Source: Sinobacterium caligoides | GTDB taxonomy: Bacteria; Pseudomonadota; Gammaproteobacteria; Pseudomonadales; Sinobacteriaceae | Direction of reading: 5' to 3' | DNA: 64,000 nt | NCBI RefSeq assembly: GCF_003752585.1 | Contig: NZ_RKHR01000006.1 | Span: 277,904 to 341,903 of the forward strand | Shown here: positions 33,711-43,261 of the stretch, one piece after another | How the letters are laid out: each line of letters starts with the position of its first letter | Position numbering within the stretch: the stretch's first letter is position 1 | Notes under the pieces: model-generated | The model's input: the letters and a program-made list of their open reading frames with translations, nothing else | Database searches by the model: none | What the model was told of the DNA's origin: nothing | Made by a program: the position numbers and the translations under genes

Positions 33711-33812
33711 CTAACGATGGCCATAGAGAATGTAGGTAACAGCAAGGCCGCCGCGATGGCGGTTGTCGTTGCGTGAGAAGTTGAATCGCTAGATTAATTG
33801 GGAAGTAATGGG

Positions 33813-35204
33813 ATGAGTTACGATTTTGATGTCATCGTTGTAGGGGCTGGACCGGCGGGCGAGAGTGCCGCTATCAATGCGGCCAAGCATGGCAGTAAAG
33901 TGGCGATAATTGAGAACAGGGAGCACGTTGGCGGCGGCTGTACTCACAAGGGGACGATCCCCTCGAAGGCGCTGCGTTCGGCGGTCAAGCAGTTGGTGCG
34001 CTTTAATCGTCATCCACTTTTTCACGAGGGCGTCGACTCTAGTTGGTTTGACTTCCCGAAGATCATGAAGAACGTGCAGAGCGTGATTCGTGAACAGGTC
34101 AATATGCGTGAGCGCTACTATGGTCGCAATCGCATTAAAGTCTTCAAGGCGACGGCGAACTTTGTCGATCAGCATACTGTTAATCTCGTCAGCGATAACG
34201 GTGATCAGCAGCAGCTTACCTCGTCGGACTTTGTCATCGCCTGTGGCTCGCGTCCCTATCGTCCGGAGAGTGTTGATTTCAACCACCCCCGAGTTTATGA
34301 CAGCGATACCATCTTGGACATGAAGTTCAACCCGAAGAAGCTGATCATCTTCGGTGCCGGTGTCATTGGCTGTGAGTATGCCTCCATCTTCTCCGGGCTC
34401 GGTGTGAAGGTGGAGTTGGTCAATGGTCGTGAGCGCCTGCTGGAGTTTCTCGACGACGAGATCTCTGATGCGCTGAGCTATCAGCTGCGTGATCACGGTG
34501 TGATGGTGCGCCACCGGGAGGAGTTTGCCAGCTTGGAGACCTTTCCCGACCACGTCGTATTGCACCTGCAATCGGGTAAGCGAATCATTGCCGATGCCTT
34601 GCTATGGTGTAATGGGCGCAGTGGTAATACCGATACATTAGCTTTGGAAAACATTGCTTTAGAGGCCGATCATCGCGGTCAGGTCAAGGTTAATCAGCGT
34701 TACCAGACCGAGGTAGAGAACGTCTATGCCGTCGGTGATGTCATCGGCTGGCCGAGCCTAGCGAGCGCCGCCTATAATCAGGGGCGCTCGGCTGCAGCGG
34801 CTGCACGAGGTAAGGAAAGCAATCACTTTGTCGCTGAGGTGGCGACCGGTATCTACACCCTGCCCGAGATCAGTTCTGTTGGTTCGACAGAGCGTGAGCT
34901 AACGGAGAGCAAGGTGCCTTATGAGGTTGGCCGGGCCTTCTTTAAAGATTGTGCGCGCGCGCAGATCAGCGGCTCTAATGTTGGCATGTTGAAGCTGTTA
35001 TTCTGTCCCGATAGCTTGGCTTTGCTGGGCATTCACTGCTTTGGTGCCGAGGCGACGGAGATCGTGCATATCGGTCAAGCCATTATGAACCAGCAGGGAG
35101 AAGGTAATACCATCGAGTATTTCATCAAGACCACCTTCAACTACCCGACGATGGCCGAGGCCTATCGTATCGCGGCGCTCAACGGCATTAATCGCCTCGA
35201 TTAA
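33813..35204 (+). CDS. sthA: Soluble pyridine nucleotide transhydrogenase SthA
   Basis: 463-residue FAD enzyme exchanging hydride between NADH and NADPH. The FAD motif is [12 protein letters not shown]. The active-site loop [16 protein letters not shown] has only one Cys, as in SthA and unlike dithiol dehydrogenases. The NAD domain has [15 protein letters not shown]; the second FAD motif is [15 protein letters not shown]; the dimerisation domain ends with [23 protein letters not shown] 33813 is preferred over an upstream TTG. A terminator follows at 35217. Confidence 0.96.
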   Translation: MSYDFDVIVVGAGPAGESAAINAAKHGSKVAIIENREHVGGGCTHKGTIPSKALRSAVKQLVRFNRHPLFHEGVDSSWFDFPKIMKNVQSVIREQVNMRERYYGRNRIKVFKATANFVDQHTVNLVSDNGDQQQLTSSDFVIACGSRPYRPESVDFNHPRVYDSDTILDMKFNPKKLIIFGAGVIGCEYASIFSGLGVKVELVNGRERLLEFLDDEISDALSYQLRDHGVMVRHREEFASLETFPDHVVLHLQSGKRIIADALLWCNGRSGNTDTLALENIALEADHRGQVKVNQRYQTEVENVYAVGDVIGWPSLASAAYNQGRSAAAAARGKESNHFVAEVATGIYTLPEISSVGSTERELTESKVPYEVGRAFFKDCARAQISGSNVGMLKLLFCPDSLALLGIHCFGAEATEIVHIGQAIMNQQGEGNTIEYFIKTTFNYPTMAEAYRIAALNGINRLD

Positions 35205-35216
35205 CGGCCCCTCTAC

Positions 35217-35250
35217 GCACCGAGACTATTCTCGGTGCTCTGCTATTCTT
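35217..35250 (+). terminator. Probable terminator after sthA
   Basis: Perfect stem GCACCGAG (35217-35224) / CTCGGTGC (35231-35238) with a 6-base loop, 12 bases after the stop, followed by a broken T-rich stretch (TCTGCTATTCTTT). Confidence 0.6.
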
Positions 35251-35388
35251 TAATAAATTCAATACGACACACCGAGGCTGCGGACGTTGTCTCTAACCCT
35301 CTTTGACGCTGCTAGTGTTTCGAACGCTATTGGTCGAGGCTGAGCAGCCCTCCCTTGCTCGAGAGAACTGCAACAAAGTCGATATAAG

Positions 35389-38187
35389 ATGAATCTTTTA
35401 GACAGGCTGTCTCTAAAGAAAAAGCTGAGCCTATTGGTGGTGATACCGCTGCTGTGCAGTGCGTTAATCTTTAGCCGTTATATTGTCTCGCAGTACCAAG
35501 AGTTACAGGATGTGCAGTCGGTGGCACAGCGCTACGCACTGTTTGTCAAAATAGAGCGGCTAATGCAGGTGTTGGCAGAGGAGCAGAGTGTGGTGAACCG
35601 TCTCGCCAGCAGCCCTGAACCTCCTCTAGTACTGATGGCACAATGGCGTTCTCATCGGCAGCAGACAGAGCAGGTTTATCTCGATTGGGCTAACTATCCT
35701 GTCGATGAACTGGCACGGTTGACCAATCATTGGCCACTGGCTCGCTATGTACAGATGGTCGAGGAGGTGGCGGTTGAGCTGCGCGATTGGCCGGTTGTTC
35801 GTGATTATGAGGGCTATGAACAATGGTCGATGGTGATCACGGCACGCCAGGACGAGTTACTCTCTTTTATCGCAGGCCTACCCGTTGAGGTAGATACGGT
35901 GACCTTGCGCAACGGCTTGACTGCCTATATTTACCTGTTACGAATCGCCGCCTACGCACAGCAAGAGCAGTTGCTGGTTGAGCGTTATTTATGGCGTTCA
36001 CAGTTGTCGCAACAGTCGCAGCGGCGGCTGATTGTACTGTCGTCAAGGCAGCAACTCTACCTAGACCAATACTTAAATCATTTTGCCAATGCCGAGCAGG
36101 TTGAACGGCTACTAGCGGTATTTTCAGCGCCAGCCTTTGCCGCCGGTAATGCGGTCAGGGCGAAGGTTGTTGCCGGCAGAGAGCCGCTAGATGATGCGCA
36201 GGTTTTGTTGGCGGCCAATCGTACTGTGTTGATCACGGATGTGGCCGGTAGTGTGGCGAGCGATATTGTTGCTATGGCAAAGCATTTATATCGGCAACAG
36301 CTGGTGACTTTTTGCGTTAATATTATGATTGTCATGCTGATGCTGGTGGCGATGTTTAGCCTGGGTCGGTTGATCAATCGGCGCACCCTCAGTGCGGTGG
36401 CAGAGATAGGTAGTAGCCTGGAGGCTGTTGAGCAGACTAAGGACTACAGTCGACGGGTCAATATTCAGGGGCGAGATGAGTTCTCAGCGCTGGCGCAGTT
36501 ACTCAATGGCTTGATCGAGGCGCGTAGCGATAGCGAGCAGAAACTGGTTTCAGCGAAGGAGCAGGCAGAGCAATCCAGCGCCGCTAAGAGTGTTTTTCTA
36601 GCCAATATCTCCCATGAGATCAGGACGCCGCTCAATGGCATTATCGGTATGAGCGGTATTTTGAAGCGCGCTGCTTTACCGCAGAATGCTCGAGAGCAGA
36701 TCGATATTATCGAGCGGTCGTCTAGAGACTTATTGGAGACCGTTAACCGTGTGCTTGATGTATCGAAGTTGGAGTCTAATAGCCTATTGCTCTATGAACA
36801 GCCGATGCTTATTGATGATGTGTTTCAGCAGGCGGTTGTCAAATATAGAGAGAAGCTGTTTGCGCAGGGTTTGCGTTTCGATGTCGATATTGCACCGGAG
36901 CTGCCTGAGCGACTGGTGCTGGATGCCAAACGCCTACTGCTAGTGGTCGATAACTTGTTGTCGAATGCGCTTAAGTTTACCGAGCGTGGCGGTGTTTTGC
37001 TTCGGGTGCGTGTGCAGCGGCTGATGTCGCAGAGAGTGATTATTACGTTAGCGGTATGTGACAGTGGTATTGGCATAGCCGAAGATCGCCGAGAGCATCT
37101 ATTTGAGGCCTTTAAGCAAGCAGATGACTCACTAAGCCGGGGGTACGAGGGGGCGGGTTTAGGGCTGGCAATTTGTCGCGGAGTGATGACGTTAATGTCG
37201 GGAAGTATCGAGCTCAGTAGCGATGTTGGTCAGGGTACAACGGCAACAATTACGTTTCCTGCAAAAGTATCGTCACCGGTGAGTAAACCGTCGAGACTGC
37301 TTGCCGGTCGGCCGGTGTTACTCTGCATCGATGATGACTGTAGTCGTGATATTCTATCCCGCTTGTGTCGCTATCATCGAATGAAGTTGCTGGTGGCGTC
37401 GACAGATGAGTTGCTACAGCGTTACCTGCAGGAGCTGGCGGGTGGTTTTGTTCTCTTGCAGGGCGAGCTAGGAAGGCTGTGGACGGCACGTTTACAGGCG
37501 TTATTGTCGCGGCAGGATGCGCCGGATATCTTTTTTCTCAGTGAGCAAAACACAGAGACCCTGCTGCAACAACAACCGATATTATCGGCCTGTCATATTG
37601 TTGCAAGACCGGTGAGGGGAGCAGAGTTAATTAGCTTGTTTGAGGCGACTAGGGTCAGTAAAGAAGACTGTTTAGCGGTGTTTAAGCCAGACAAAGTGCA
37701 GGTCGCTGAACCAACGGTGGAGGAGCTTTCATGTCAGCTTATCGCGCGGGCTGACAAGGAGAGAGAGAACGGGTTGTCGATCTTGCTGGTCGAAGATAAC
37801 GCGATTAATCAGCAGGTGGCGAGTATTGCGCTGGAAATGGCCGGCTTTAGCGTACTATTGGCCGCCGATGGTCAGCGGGGGGTGGCCTGCTGGTTGCAGG
37901 AGCAGCCGGATCTTATCTTGATGGATTGTATGATGCCGGTGATGGATGGCATTGAAGCGACGAGTATTATTAGGGCGATTGAGCTGGAGTTATCGATGGC
38001 GCCGACGCCTATTGTGGCATTGACGGCGACGACCTTGGACAGCGATATTCATCGTTGTAGAGAGGTGGGTATGGACGGTTATATTGCCAAGCCTTTCGAA
38101 TCCCGACAGTTGGTCGCCATGATTTATAAACTAGTGCCGCCGAGGTTACAGGATAAACAGGTTATTCCTCGTGGGGATCGATCGTAA
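35389..38187 (+). CDS. NIT-domain hybrid sensor histidine kinase with two receiver domains
   Basis: 932-residue membrane kinase. TM1 is about 14-30, then a helical periplasmic NIT-type sensor (about 40-290), TM2 about 305-325, a HAMP segment, HisKA with phospho-His 409 in ANISHEIRTPLNG, HATPase with NLLSNALKFT and GAGLGLAI, a degenerate receiver (about 640-765, starting PVLLCIDDD but without a clear phospho-Asp context) and an intact receiver with D846 in LILMDCMMPVMDG. No Hpt domain is present, so a separate Hpt protein is needed for a full phosphorelay. It precedes the partner-switching operon by 226 bases and is probably its input. No strong SD is seen before ATG 35389. NIT domains can sense nitrate or nitrite, but the ligand here is unknown. 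Confidence 0.9.
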   Translation: MNLLDRLSLKKKLSLLVVIPLLCSALIFSRYIVSQYQELQDVQSVAQRYALFVKIERLMQVLAEEQSVVNRLASSPEPPLVLMAQWRSHRQQTEQVYLDWANYPVDELARLTNHWPLARYVQMVEEVAVELRDWPVVRDYEGYEQWSMVITARQDELLSFIAGLPVEVDTVTLRNGLTAYIYLLRIAAYAQQEQLLVERYLWRSQLSQQSQRRLIVLSSRQQLYLDQYLNHFANAEQVERLLAVFSAPAFAAGNAVRAKVVAGREPLDDAQVLLAANRTVLITDVAGSVASDIVAMAKHLYRQQLVTFCVNIMIVMLMLVAMFSLGRLINRRTLSAVAEIGSSLEAVEQTKDYSRRVNIQGRDEFSALAQLLNGLIEARSDSEQKLVSAKEQAEQSSAAKSVFLANISHEIRTPLNGIIGMSGILKRAALPQNAREQIDIIERSSRDLLETVNRVLDVSKLESNSLLLYEQPMLIDDVFQQAVVKYREKLFAQGLRFDVDIAPELPERLVLDAKRLLLVVDNLLSNALKFTERGGVLLRVRVQRLMSQRVIITLAVCDSGIGIAEDRREHLFEAFKQADDSLSRGYEGAGLGLAICRGVMTLMSGSIELSSDVGQGTTATITFPAKVSSPVSKPSRLLAGRPVLLCIDDDCSRDILSRLCRYHRMKLLVASTDELLQRYLQELAGGFVLLQGELGRLWTARLQALLSRQDAPDIFFLSEQNTETLLQQQPILSACHIVARPVRGAELISLFEATRVSKEDCLAVFKPDKVQVAEPTVEELSCQLIARADKERENGLSILLVEDNAINQQVASIALEMAGFSVLLAADGQRGVACWLQEQPDLILMDCMMPVMDGIEATSIIRAIELELSMAPTPIVALTATTLDSDIHRCREVGMDGYIAKPFESRQLVAMIYKLVPPRLQDKQVIPRGDRS

Positions 38188-38413
38188 CAGTGGTTGCGAA
38201 TTGCAGCGGTATTAGCCTAGCGTTATCTATTTGGAACGAAAAGGCTATAATCACTGAGTGGCGTGAATCACGTTGACAGGGTGTTGTGATGAAGGGGCGG
38301 TTATCGATTGGTGAGAGAGGTACAGCGACAAAAAATCGATGCGGGTTGATAGCCGAGAGTTTTGTGTCTCAGTGGCACTGCGCAGTCGTTATTTTAATTT
38401 TGGTGCAGGCGCT

Positions 38414-39607
38414 GTGAAGGTGTTAATTGTTGACGACGATATTATTGCGCGTAGGCATTTGGCGCATATTTTTGATACATTAAATATTAATTACGACCTA
38501 TATGCCGACGCCGCTCAGGCGTGGCGGGCGATCGTCGCAGGAGAGCATTATCCAATCATCTTGAGTGATTGGTTGATGCCTGAGATGGACGGTATTGAAC
38601 TATTAAAAAAAGTGCGATCAATGGATTTAAAGTATCGCCCGCAATTTATTCTGTTGACGGCTTTAACGGATACTGAGTATTTAGTTAAAGGGTTAAATGC
38701 AGGGGCAGACGACTTTATTCGCAAGCCAATAATTGCAGAAGAGCTGCATGCAAGGCTGCAGGCAGCAATGCGTTTGAGCCGGTTACAGTTAACCTTAAAG
38801 CATCATAATATCGCTCTTTCTGATGCCCTAACTCACCTCGAGAAAGATCTCGACTCGGCGGCGAAACTATTGGCTTCACTGATGCCAAAATATAATATTA
38901 ATGATGACATTGAATTTTCCTCGCTATGTAAACCCTGTCAGTTTTTGGGTGGTGATCTCTACGGTTATCGAGCCTTAACAAAGCGACAGACGGCGTTTTA
39001 TCAGATTGATGTTAGCGGTCATGGTGTGCCAGCGGCGCTGTTTTCATCGATGATTAATCATGATTTGGTGAGGGGGCATGGTGAGCAAGAGTTGTTGTTG
39101 CAGGAGTTAGCAGATGGGGAAATAATTATTAACGCCCCTGTGAGCGTAGTGGCGGAGCTGAACCGCCGCTATCTGGCTGAGCTTGCTTCGGACATTTACT
39201 TTACGATGAATTATGCGTTGATTGATAGCGCCTGTGGCCGGGTTAGGCTATGCCAAGCAGGCCACCCCTCACCGATATGTTACCGCCAACAAACGGCGAG
39301 CACGGAGCTGATCGGCGATGGGGGCTTTGCTGTGGCGCTAGTAGCTGAGGCGGTTTATGAGGAGAGAGTGGTACAGCTTAGTGCAGGTGATCGTTTATTT
39401 TTATATTCAGATGGAATAATAGAGGCGGAAAATTCCGCTACACGGGTACGTTATGGTGTGGAGCGACTGCAGGCGGAGATAAAACGTCATGGCGCGTGCG
39501 ATATAACGACTATTATTAATAAAGTATACGAGAGTGTGTGTCAGTGGCGGGGCCACGATCAGTTAGATGATGATGTGACAATACTTGCATTACAGTGGAA
39601 TGGTTGA
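38414..39607 (+). CDS. Response regulator with PP2C/SpoIIE phosphatase output (RsbU/HsbR-like)
   Basis: 397-residue protein with an N-terminal receiver (D52 in ILSDWLMPEMDG, K in IRKP) joined by a helical linker to a C-terminal PP2C-type serine phosphatase of the SpoIIE class. Phosphatase motifs are FLGGDLYGY, IDVSGHGVPAALFSS, LFLYSDGIIEAE and the final LDDDVTILAL. It should dephosphorylate the STAS protein encoded next. GTG 38414 gives the standard opening KVLIVDDD; an ATG at 38339 would add 25 unmatched residues. Phosphorylation of D52, probably from the upstream kinase through an Hpt protein, would set phosphatase activity. The gap to the STAS gene is 18 bases. Confidence 0.9.
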   Translation: MKVLIVDDDIIARRHLAHIFDTLNINYDLYADAAQAWRAIVAGEHYPIILSDWLMPEMDGIELLKKVRSMDLKYRPQFILLTALTDTEYLVKGLNAGADDFIRKPIIAEELHARLQAAMRLSRLQLTLKHHNIALSDALTHLEKDLDSAAKLLASLMPKYNINDDIEFSSLCKPCQFLGGDLYGYRALTKRQTAFYQIDVSGHGVPAALFSSMINHDLVRGHGEQELLLQELADGEIIINAPVSVVAELNRRYLAELASDIYFTMNYALIDSACGRVRLCQAGHPSPICYRQQTASTELIGDGGFAVALVAEAVYEERVVQLSAGDRLFLYSDGIIEAENSATRVRYGVERLQAEIKRHGACDITTIINKVYESVCQWRGHDQLDDDVTILALQWNG

Positions 39608-39625
39608 TTACAACGGAGGAGATTA

Positions 39626-39958
39626 ATGGCCTACTCGACGACGGTACTCGATAGCGACTCAACGCTGTTAGTGGTGAAGAGCCATCGAATCGATGCGAGC
39701 ACGGCGGGGGAGTTTCAGGACTATGTCGCCAGTGTGATAAAACGTCAGGGAGGCGTGTTGATTTTAGATATTAGTCGTGTCGACTTTATGGATAGTACAG
39801 GGCTTGGAGCGTTGGTTTCACTGTTGAAAATGTTCGATGTTCGCGATGATATGCGTGTGGTAGGAGCGCAGACGCTGGTCAAAGATCTAATGCGGTTGAC
39901 GCGCATGGATCGTATTTTTAAAAATTACGAGACCGTTGAGAGCGCTTTGGCGTCATAG
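39626..39958 (+). CDS. STAS-domain anti-sigma factor antagonist
   Basis: 110-residue single STAS domain of the SpoIIAA/RsbV/HsbA kind. The phosphorylation site S57 lies in the diagnostic motif DFMDSTGLGAL; ILDISRVDF precedes it. In partner switching the unphosphorylated form binds the anti-sigma kinase (or another target), and the phosphatase and kinase flanking it set its state. Both such enzymes are encoded in this operon. SD GGAG precedes ATG 39626. The next gene starts 11 bases after the stop. Confidence 0.94.
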   Translation: MAYSTTVLDSDSTLLVVKSHRIDASTAGEFQDYVASVIKRQGGVLILDISRVDFMDSTGLGALVSLLKMFDVRDDMRVVGAQTLVKDLMRLTRMDRIFKNYETVESALAS

Positions 39959-39969
39959 GCTGTTTGAAG

Positions 39970-41166
39970 ATGAAGGCGATGATATTGGCCGCGGGTAAAG
40001 GGACGAGGGTCTGGCCTGCGACGAAGACGATACCCAAGCCGATGATCCCGATCCTAGGGCGACCGATTATGGCGTCATTAATTGAGCTTTTTAAAAAGCA
40101 TCAGATCGATCAGGTGGTGGTGAATACGAGTTATCTAGGGGCGGTGATTGAGCGTTGTTTTGGCGATGGCGATCAATACGGTGTCGATATTTGTTACTCC
40201 TACGAGGGGGAGTTAATCGATGGTGAGCTGCACGATAAGCCTCTTGGCTCGGCAGGTGGTATGAAGAAGGTGAATGACTTTTGCGGCTTCTTTGATGATA
40301 CTTTTTTAGTGACTTGTGGTGATGCCTGGATTGACTTGGATATTAATGCGGTGCTGCAAAAACATCGAGAAAAAGGCGGTATTGCAACAGTCGTGCTGCA
40401 ACCCATCGCGAGAGAGGAAGTCTATAAATACGGTGTGGTAGCGCTAGACGCTGACGATAGAGTGCGTTGCTTTCAAGAGAAGCCGTCGCCTGAAGAGGCT
40501 GTCTCTAATATGATTAATACCGGTATTTATATTTTCGAACCGGAAATTTTTAATTATATTCCCGCTGATATTGAGTACGATATTGCCGCAGATTTATTGG
40601 TTAGTCTCGTTTCTTTGGATGTGCCTTTTTATGCGACGGCACAGGACTTTCAATGGCTAGATATTGGCAGCATTAGCGATATTTGGCGAGCAACACGGGC
40701 GATATTAATTGGTGAGATAACTGGCTATAGAATCCCCGGGAAACTTGTGCGTGAAGGGCTTTGGCTCGGAATTAATGTCGCGGTGGACCTCGATAAGGTG
40801 ACCATTAATGGTCCAGTGGTGATTGCTTCTGGAAGTAAAATCGAGGCGGGGGTGACGATCAATGGCCCGACGGTGATCGGTGCTAATTGTGTATTAGAGA
40901 GTGGCTGCGTTGTCTCTGAATGTTTAATTGAAGATTATACTCGGGTGGCCGCGGTAGCCGATTTATACGAAAAAGTTATTTTTTCAGGTCACTGCATTAA
41001 TCGTGAGGGAGACTTTGTGAGTCTTCAGGATTGGGATATTGTCTGGACTATTCGTGATAGTCGCTGTGAAGCGGGGTGTTCGGCTATCGATGATAGTGAG
41101 CTATACCGGCTGGCGAAAAACATACAGATTTCTGAGAGCGATGGTCGCTCGGGCGCTAGTAGCTAG
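39970..41166 (+). CDS. Sugar-phosphate nucleotidyltransferase with left-handed beta-helix tail
   Basis: 398-residue NDP-sugar pyrophosphorylase of the ManC/RmlA/GlmU superfamily. The N-terminal catalytic domain opens with the nucleotide-binding signature AAGKGTRVWPATKTIPKPM. It contains LGSAGGMKKV, a GDAWIDLD metal-site motif and FQEKPSP with the Lys that contacts the sugar phosphate. Around residues 255-330 hexapeptide repeats (INGPVVIASGSKI, VTINGPTVIGANCVL) form a beta-helix, followed by about 70 residues without a match I recognise. The sugar and nucleotide cannot be told; mannose-1-phosphate or glucose-1-phosphate with GTP, UTP or dTTP are candidates. Its place between the STAS and anti-sigma kinase genes, with an 11-base gap before and a one-base stop/start overlap after, shows it is part of the partner-switching operon. 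Confidence 0.87.
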   Translation: MKAMILAAGKGTRVWPATKTIPKPMIPILGRPIMASLIELFKKHQIDQVVVNTSYLGAVIERCFGDGDQYGVDICYSYEGELIDGELHDKPLGSAGGMKKVNDFCGFFDDTFLVTCGDAWIDLDINAVLQKHREKGGIATVVLQPIAREEVYKYGVVALDADDRVRCFQEKPSPEEAVSNMINTGIYIFEPEIFNYIPADIEYDIAADLLVSLVSLDVPFYATAQDFQWLDIGSISDIWRATRAILIGEITGYRIPGKLVREGLWLGINVAVDLDKVTINGPVVIASGSKIEAGVTINGPTVIGANCVLESGCVVSECLIEDYTRVAAVADLYEKVIFSGHCINREGDFVSLQDWDIVWTIRDSRCEAGCSAIDDSELYRLAKNIQISESDGRSGASS

Positions 41167-41624
41167 TGTCGGTGAAGTTACTGGAAGAGATTGTCGACAG
41201 TAGCGCCATTGTTGCAGAGATCGGCAGTGAGTATTGTTATGTCAAAGAGCTTTTTATTGCGCTCAATGATTATCTTGCGGTGCATTGTTTTCTGCCGGAG
41301 CAGTTGGCGAAGCTTGAGCTGTGTATCGCTGAGGTGGCTAACAATAGTATTCGTCATGCCTATCAGCTACAGAGCGGTCAGCCCATCTGGCTGGCTGCGA
41401 AGGTTGAACAGCATCGGCTGAATATACAGGTGATTGATCGAGGCATGTCGCTGCCCTGGTGGCGCCTGTCTCAACAGCTTGACTGGGAGCAGGTGCAGGT
41501 TGAAAACCCCGATAGCTGGGCCGTGGATGGCCGTGGCCTACAGATTGTCAGAGATCTGATGGACGAGGTGTCCTATGACAGTATAGAGGGTAATAATATC
41601 TTTACGATGACGATGCGACGTTAG
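41166..41624 (+). CDS. Anti-sigma regulatory serine kinase (RsbW/SpoIIAB-like)
   Basis: 152-residue GHKL ATPase domain of the HATPase_c_2 type. The N-box is ELCIAEVANNSIRHAY with E56, N60 and H64; G1 is DRGMSLP (D91); G2 is DGRGLQIVRDLMDEV. It should phosphorylate the STAS protein on S57 and may hold a sigma factor or another target inactive. GTG 41166 shares one base with the stop codon of the nucleotidyltransferase (TAGTG), showing tight coupling. No sigma factor gene is nearby, so the switch's target is unknown. Confidence 0.92.
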   Translation: MSVKLLEEIVDSSAIVAEIGSEYCYVKELFIALNDYLAVHCFLPEQLAKLELCIAEVANNSIRHAYQLQSGQPIWLAAKVEQHRLNIQVIDRGMSLPWWRLSQQLDWEQVQVENPDSWAVDGRGLQIVRDLMDEVSYDSIEGNNIFTMTMRR

Positions 41625-41650
41625 CCCCCTGTTGATAATAAGAGGGCTAA
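41621..41650. terminator. Hairpin at the end of the partner-switching operon
   Basis: TTAGCCC-C-CT (41621-41630) pairs with AG-A-GGGCTAA (41641-41650) with one mismatch and a 10-base loop. The left arm includes the stop codon of the kinase gene. No T-run follows, so termination is uncertain. The following gene is convergent and could share it. Confidence 0.4.
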
Positions 41651-41674
41651 ATCGATGCTCTTAGCAGGTTAGCT

Positions 41675-42214
41675 TTAGAGGTCGAGCATATCTTCACGCA
41701 GGTTGTCATCAATACTGTCTTTGCCAAGCCAGATACTGAAGAAGATGTCTTTGAAGGCCTTGCCCTTGATAGTGGTGAGGGCCTTGCCGTTTTGACTCAC
41801 GACGATGGCCTGGTCGCTGTAGGCGAAGTCCAGTGTGTCGTCTTCGTTGACGGGGGCCGATAAAGCATCGAGTAGCTGCTTTATCTCGGGAGCGATAGCA
41901 GCGGTATTGTCGTTGGTGACCTTGTTAAAGCCATCGGTGGTCGCACTATTGAGCTTTTCACTGGTGACGAAGCCTGAGGTGATGACGAGGCGGATCAGCA
42001 TTGGCTGGTCGCTGGTATAGTTACTATCTTTGCCATAGTAGGCGGCTTTGTAGAGCTTTAAGAATAACTTCTTACGCGTACCGTCACCAATTTTTGATAA
42101 TTGTTGGCCTGCAACAGTCAATGTGTCGGGGAGCTTGTCGGCTGCCCAGGTAGGGCTGGCTGCGGCTAGGGCGAGAAGCCCGGCAAGCAGTATGGAATTA
42201 ATCTTCTTGATCAT
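41675..42214 (-). CDS. Chalcone isomerase-like exported protein
   Basis: 179-residue protein with a clear signal peptide (KKINSILLAGLLALAAASPTWA). The mature domain fits the bacterial chalcone-isomerase-like family: DTLTVAGQQLSKIGDGTRKKLFLKLYKAAYY (read in two halves around GTR), the helical middle, then KALTTIKGKAFKDIFFSIWLG at the end. Members are predicted periplasmic lipid- or fatty-acid-binding proteins rather than flavonoid enzymes; function is not established. It is transcribed alone, 72 bases after ubiA in the same direction, and converges on the partner-switching operon. Confidence 0.78.
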   Translation of the reverse strand: MIKKINSILLAGLLALAAASPTWAADKLPDTLTVAGQQLSKIGDGTRKKLFLKLYKAAYYGKDSNYTSDQPMLIRLVITSGFVTSEKLNSATTDGFNKVTNDNTAAIAPEIKQLLDALSAPVNEDDTLDFAYSDQAIVVSQNGKALTTIKGKAFKDIFFSIWLGKDSIDDNLREDMLDL

Positions 42215-42286
42215 AGTTGTACACCTTTATTCAGCAGACTGTTATTAATAAGGTTATTGTTTCGCTGTCACCAGAGTGATCGATGA

Positions 42287-43183
42287 TTACATTAAAAGAT
42301 AGTGAAGTAAAATGCCGATAAAGATCGCCATGCCTACCCAGTGGTTGTGTAAGAAAGCCTTGAAACACTTTTCTCGCTCGCGGTCTTTAATCAGGTACTG
42401 CTGGTAAGCGGATAGACCGGCTGCAACCGCTAAACCTAAATAATAGTAGATGCTGAGGTCGAATTGGCGACCGGCGAGTGCCATGGCGAGTAAAAATGTT
42501 ACTTGTAATGAGCCGGTAATGAGGCGGTCGGCATCGCCGAATAATATGGCTGTCGACTTGACGCCAATTTTTAAGTCGTCCTCTCGGTCGACCATGGCAT
42601 AGAAGGTGTCGTAGACCACGATCCACAACATGGCGGCGACGAAGATCAGCCACATTGCCTGGGGCAGCGTCTCCGTTTCGGCACTGAAAGCCATCGGGAT
42701 GGGCCATGAATAGGCGGCACCGAGTATGACCTGCGGTAGGTTGGTGATGCGCTTCATGAAGGGGTATGTGGCGGCGAGCGCCATGCCGCCGAACGAGAGT
42801 AGGACGGTCATCTTATTGGTGAAAAGTACCAACAAAAATGATAGTAGGCACAGTATGGCGAACAGTGTCATTGCCTCTCGTGTACTGATGGCCCCTCTGG
42901 CGAGTGGGCGCAGCTTGGTGCGTTCGACATGACCGTCGAAATCACGGTCGGCGTAGTCGTTGATGATACAGCCGGCGCTGCGCATTAGTATGCCACCGAG
43001 GAGAAAGATGATGACGTTGGCGATACTGGGGTGGCCTTCGCCAGCAAGCCAGAGACTCCACATCGCCGGCCAAAGTAACAGATAGATACCAATGGGACGG
43101 TTGATCCGAGTGAGGGCGATGAAGTCGGCAAGACGGTGTTGTTTGAACTCGAGCAGGCGTTGTTTCAGGCGTGTGGCGGTCAT
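42287..43183 (-). CDS. ubiA: 4-hydroxybenzoate octaprenyltransferase UbiA
   Basis: 298-residue inner-membrane prenyltransferase that attaches the polyprenyl chain to 4-hydroxybenzoate in ubiquinone synthesis. The two Asp-rich metal sites are [15 protein letters not shown] and [14 protein letters not shown]. About eight hydrophobic helices are seen. The [20 protein letters not shown] start of the fold is diagnostic. ATG 43183 is used; a TTG eight codons earlier is possible. It follows ubiC by 78 bases, the usual ubiC-ubiA order. Confidence 0.95.
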   Translation of the reverse strand: MTATRLKQRLLEFKQHRLADFIALTRINRPIGIYLLLWPAMWSLWLAGEGHPSIANVIIFLLGGILMRSAGCIINDYADRDFDGHVERTKLRPLARGAISTREAMTLFAILCLLSFLLVLFTNKMTVLLSFGGMALAATYPFMKRITNLPQVILGAAYSWPIPMAFSAETETLPQAMWLIFVAAMLWIVVYDTFYAMVDREDDLKIGVKSTAILFGDADRLITGSLQVTFLLAMALAGRQFDLSIYYYLGLAVAAGLSAYQQYLIKDREREKCFKAFLHNHWVGMAIFIGILLHYLLM

Positions 43184-43261
43184 AGTTGAATGATCTATCG
43201 GTGGCAAGAGCGTTAACTATACGATACTGCGATCGAGCATGGCAGTGTGAAATTGCATATC

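Noticed and set aside
33789..34571. 260-codon open frame antisense to sthA
   Set aside because: Fully opposite a certain gene. The translation has no domain signature and is explained by codon bias of sthA.
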